The notes beneath the pieces are model-generated. The model searched no databases, was not told the origin of the DNA, and was given only the letters and a program-made list of their open reading frames with translations. DNA of 9,327 nt from contig DASPKX010000038.1 of assembly GCA_035627835.1 (NCBI GenBank), positions 1-9,327 on the forward strand. The letters run 5' to 3'. The position numbers and the translations under genes were made by a program. Source of the DNA: DASPKX01 sp035627835 (GTDB lineage Bacteria; Verrucomicrobiota; Verrucomicrobiia; Limisphaerales; SXQI01). Below are positions 7,375 through 9,327 of this stretch, one piece after another; the stretch's first letter is position 1; every line of letters begins with the position of its first letter.

Positions 7375-7403
7375 ACGGTAAATTTGCCCCTACCCACTGT
7401 CAA
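7375..7403 (-). promoter_or_regulatory. Candidate sigma70-type promoter of the fumarase operon
   Basis: On the minus strand a perfect TTGACA (7403-7398) is followed after exactly 17 bp by TACCGT (7380-7375), which matches TATAAT at three of six positions including the key T-A and final T. Transcription would begin near 7368, only a few bases before ATG 7365. That would give an almost leaderless mRNA, in keeping with the absence of a Shine-Dalgarno site there. The -10 element is weak, so this is a suggestion. Confidence 0.4.
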
Positions 7404-7501
7404 ACACGCGCTGCCCATTTACCACGAGGGCCGTAAGCGAAGTGTTGTTGCGAGTTTATTGGCATGATGCATCGTGGTTTCAAAACAGGCACCAACTCAC
7501 C

Positions 7502-7523
7502 CTGCATGCTCCGAACATGGCAG
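7502..7523. repeat. Inverted repeat (hairpin) with one bulge
   Basis: CTGCATG (7502-7508) pairs with CATGGCAG (7516-7523), seven base pairs with one bulged G and a seven-base loop CTCCGAA. It is the first of a series of hairpins in this intergenic block. A five-pair stem CGCTC 7527-7531 with GAGCG 7540-7544 follows it but competes with the next hairpin. Confidence 0.4.
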
Positions 7524-7541
7524 GCCCGCTCACCGGAACGA

Positions 7542-7578
7542 GCGTCCTCTGCTCCACAACTTATCACCACGAGGACGC
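7542..7578. repeat. Inverted repeat with perfect 8-bp GC-rich stem
   Basis: GCGTCCTC (7542-7549) is perfectly complementary to GAGGACGC (7571-7578), leaving a 21-base, A/C-rich loop on the plus strand (G/T-rich on the minus strand). Six of the eight pairs are G-C. The loop is large enough to be open for base pairing with a target if this is transcribed. Confidence 0.5.
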
Positions 7579-7585
7579 AACATAC

Positions 7586-7609
7586 CCGAAGGCCGCATAT
7601 GCGGCTCGG
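7586..7609. repeat. Perfect 14-bp palindrome extended into a 9-bp bulged hairpin
   Basis: GCCGCATATGCGGC (7592-7605) is a perfect palindrome. Beyond it CCGA (7586-7589) pairs with TCGG (7606-7609), skipping an AG bulge at 7590-7591. As RNA this is a nine-pair stem with an AUAU loop. As DNA the symmetric core could also bind a dimeric protein. It lies only seven bases after the previous hairpin. Confidence 0.5.
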
Positions 7610-7697
7610 TTCTGAAAGCCCGGTTGCGGCCGAACAGAGTAGCCCACAGGCAAGCGCCAGCGCAGCCAATCGCTTCCGACGCGTACCCTCTCGCAAA

Positions 7698-7738
7698 TAG
7701 GGCGGAAAAAGATCCTTAAACCGCTGATCTTCGCCCTA
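7698..7738. repeat. 13-bp two-segment hairpin with a 4-nt bulge
   Basis: TAGGGCG (7698-7704) pairs with CGCCCTA (7732-7738). Directly inside, AAGATC (7709-7714) pairs with GATCTT (7726-7731), separated on the 5' side only by GAAA (7705-7708). The loop is 11 bases, 7715-7725. Thirteen Watson-Crick pairs in two coaxial blocks are unlikely by chance. It begins 50 bp after the metalloprotease stop codon, so it may protect or end that transcript, although no U-run follows on the minus strand. Confidence 0.5.
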
Positions 7739-7787
7739 ATCAGGTATTGAAAATTACTGCACGAGACAAGGGTCGGCCTAACGATGC

Positions 7788-9327
7788 TTACTTCTCAAGG
7801 ATGCGGAAGAAGGTGGATTTGGTATTCTCTCGCGGAACGGCGATGGAGGTTCTCGTTTCAGTGGCCGTGATGGTTTGAACGGTGGCCCAGTCGAAGGAGC
7901 GACCGCCTGAAGCGCGCTGCAAACTATATGCTTTGCCCACCTTTGAGGCCCAACTGATCAGAAGGGCATCGGCCGTGCAGGCGATCTCCGCGACAAGCAC
8001 GTTGCCACTGATGAGCTGCTGGTTCGCTTTGTTGATAGCAAAGAAGACATTGTCCCGAGCTTCGACCTTGAAGCGAACGGCGTTGGCATTCAGCGCCGGA
8101 AGTTGAACAGTTTCAGCGCCGTCGTTGGGCGTGGAATCCGCCAGCGTCACTGGGAAATCTAGACCGCCGTTGGTGGACATGAGTATCCGCACAGCCGGCA
8201 CGTTAAATGGGGCCCGATCCGTTCCAGCAACGCTCCATGTGAGACCCACCTGTTGAGTTATCCGCCCTGCCGTGGCGTGAGAAGTCACCTCGAATGGTCC
8301 AGCGATGTTGGTCGCGATTAGCGAAGTGTCCGCCCAGGAAACGCCGCCAGGCACCCCTTGCTCCCGCACCGTCACCCGGAAGTTCATCCGGCGATTGGCG
8401 GTCGGCAGCCGTTCTGTTGGGTTTGAGCGATTGGCGGCGAGATCCGCCAAATTGGGAATCGTTCGCGCGGGCTGCAGGCTTGGCGGAGTGGACCGAATCA
8501 AGGGAACTTTGCCGTCATCGGGCCCGCCCAGCGGTTGTGCCGGGCCAAGATCCCGCTGCTCCCATGTGTAGGTAAGAGTGTGACCATCGGGATCACTCGC
8601 GCTCACATTCAGAGTAAAGGGAGTTCCCACAGGGATAACGCGCTCAACTCCCGGGTTCAGGAAAGGCCCTGAACTGGGCACGGTTTCGATCACGCCGCAG
8701 TGCGCGGAAGGGCTCGCCAGGAATGTGAAGATTTCACGCAAGCTTTCCGAGTGAAAGTAAGCATCCGAGACGCTTTGGTACACATCCGTGCTGCATGGGA
8801 GCCCCGCATAGCTCATCAGCGTGGAGCCAGCGCCAGGCTCGTAAGCTGATCCAGGGATCCGGCGGCCCGCGCAAAGGCCCGTGGGCGAGTTAAAGGTGTG
8901 ATTGGCGCCAAACATATGCGCCAGTTCATGCGCCACGAGATTGATGTGAAAATCGTCTGTGGCAGCGCTTAAGAAGCCCACAGCGGAGGAGCCTTTGCGC
9001 AGCGGATCGCAAACACTGCGCAGGTAAGCAAGGCCGTACAACCCTTTCGTAAAGACCATCCCCAAATCGTAGGACGTCGAGCCAAGTTGATTATCAAAAG
9101 CTCTTTGGGCCTGATCCAGTAACGGAACGGTCGGCTCCTGGACAGTGAACGGGTCTGTGGCGGGATTTGTGAAAATCATTTGATCGAAGCCTGGGACCAC
9201 ATCGAGTTGCACGCCGACTTCAGCGCGAAAAATGGCGTTAACACGCTGCAATATCAGCGTGAGCGCTGCTTTCGTTTGCTCTTTGCCGCCAAAGAGCGCG
9301 GTAAATTCCCCGGTAGCGGCGACGGCA
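7788..9327 (-). CDS. Reprolysin-like zinc metalloprotease with C-terminal beta domains (5' end outside window)
   Basis: The frame is open to the window edge and gives 512 visible residues; the N-terminus, expected to carry a signal peptide and prodomain, is missing. The catalytic domain fills about the first 205 visible residues. It has VNAIFRAEVGVQLDVV, the extended zinc motif HELAHMFGANH (His133, His137, His143 in visible numbering, Glu134 as catalytic base; codons 8930-8898), and a Met-turn LMSYAGLP with Met171. This pattern places it with metzincins of the M12B/reprolysin-like type. After it come an Ig- or cadherin-like segment with SASDPDGHTLTYTW (about 242-255), a further beta-rich region with SWSVAGTD-like strands and repeated Ala/Asn loops, and a final 60-residue domain ending FFRILEK, resembling the beta domain that closes many exported Verrucomicrobiota proteins. 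It probably cleaves extracellular protein. It is followed by the hairpin-rich spacer and the fumarase promoter. Confidence 0.88.
   Translation of the reverse strand, partial: AVAATGEFTALFGGKEQTKAALTLILQRVNAIFRAEVGVQLDVVPGFDQMIFTNPATDPFTVQEPTVPLLDQAQRAFDNQLGSTSYDLGMVFTKGLYGLAYLRSVCDPLRKGSSAVGFLSAATDDFHINLVAHELAHMFGANHTFNSPTGLCAGRRIPGSAYEPGAGSTLMSYAGLPCSTDVYQSVSDAYFHSESLREIFTFLASPSAHCGVIETVPSSGPFLNPGVERVIPVGTPFTLNVSASDPDGHTLTYTWEQRDLGPAQPLGGPDDGKVPLIRSTPPSLQPARTIPNLADLAANRSNPTERLPTANRRMNFRVTVREQGVPGGVSWADTSLIATNIAGPFEVTSHATAGRITQQVGLTWSVAGTDRAPFNVPAVRILMSTNGGLDFPVTLADSTPNDGAETVQLPALNANAVRFKVEARDNVFFAINKANQQLISGNVLVAEIACTADALLISWASKVGKAYSLQRASGGRSFDWATVQTITATETRTSIAVPRENTKSTFFRILEK

Larger units (their letters stand above)
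7404..7787. other. Intergenic region rich in inverted repeats, no convincing gene
   Basis: This stretch lies between the fumarase promoter and the 3' end of the metalloprotease gene. Open frames exist on both strands (7464-7700 plus, TTG-started 7400-7696 minus), but they are antiparallel over the same DNA, lack Shine-Dalgarno sites, and are Arg/Ser/Ala-rich or Cys-rich in a way expected of chance frames. What is unusual is the density of good hairpins: 7502-7523, 7542-7578, 7586-7609 and 7698-7738, each listed separately. They could be an independent structured RNA, a degenerate dispersed repeat, or 3' UTR structure of the metalloprotease mRNA. No tRNA, rRNA or riboswitch class I know was recognised. 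Confidence 0.5.

Noticed and set aside
7502..7640. Group II intron remnant
   Set aside because: I looked for a domain V hairpin on both strands (AGC start, GNRA-type loop and matching 3' arm) and found none; there is no reverse transcriptase fragment.
7400..7696. Minus-strand 98-aa frame beginning MREGTRRKRLAALALACG, which resembles a short secreted Cys-rich protein
   Set aside because: It needs a TTG start, has no ribosome site, overlaps the putative fumarase promoter, and its hydrophobic start could be chance translation of GC-rich repeats. Conservation of the frame in relatives would change this view.
7464..7700. Plus-strand 78-aa frame (and overlapping 7474-7719 frame) in the hairpin-rich spacer
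   Set aside because: Composition is Arg/Ser/Ala/Gln-rich, there is no Shine-Dalgarno, a frame on the other strand covers the same DNA, and the strong hairpins lie within it.
7739..7787. Minus-strand promoter (TTGTCT, 17 bp, TACCTG) for a small RNA through the hairpin block
   Set aside because: The -10 element matches only two consensus positions; too weak to list.

Overview
The window looks like a piece of a GC-rich chromosome from a Verrucomicrobiota-type bacterium (the Pedosphaera/Limisphaerales side is my best guess). The guess rests on protein style: a Gfo/Idh/MocA oxidoreductase followed by a two-domain acetyl-xylan-esterase-like hydrolase, a small secreted thioredoxin with a GSDWCPPC active site, and a secreted reprolysin-like protease ending in a short beta domain that finishes FFRI. 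No rRNA or other marker is present, so the placement is inference. Coding density is high. I see no insertion sequence, integrase, tRNA, CRISPR array or defence gene.

Layout. (1) 1-2735, plus strand: the 3' part of a Gfo/Idh/MocA oxidoreductase, overlapping by four bases a secreted tandem alpha/beta hydrolase whose second domain seems catalytically dead. (2) 2748-4625, minus strand: pyrC (dihydroorotase) and, 36 bp downstream, a secreted thioredoxin-like protein. A 119-bp divergent spacer separates pyrC from (3) 4745-5887, plus strand: a secreted N-terminal-nucleophile (choloylglycine hydrolase/linear amidase-like) enzyme whose Cys nucleophile directly follows a signal peptidase site. Two tandem hairpins with identical stems lie where it converges on the next operon. 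(4) 5893-7365, minus strand: the alpha and beta subunits of a class I [4Fe-4S] fumarate hydratase, with a plausible sigma70-type promoter directly upstream. (5) 7366-7787: a 422-bp stretch with no convincing gene but several well-formed inverted repeats. (6) 7788-9327, minus strand: a reprolysin-like zinc metalloprotease, cut by the window end.

How the genes fit together. The first two genes probably act in carbohydrate or plant/algal polymer breakdown. pyrC (pyrimidine synthesis) and the fumarase (TCA cycle) are housekeeping. The Ntn hydrolase, thioredoxin and metalloprotease are exported proteins without an evident shared pathway. I did not find a coherent new multigene system. The part least explained by known families is the structured intergenic block at about 7502-7738, which could be a non-coding RNA, a dispersed repeat, or simply 3' UTR structure.
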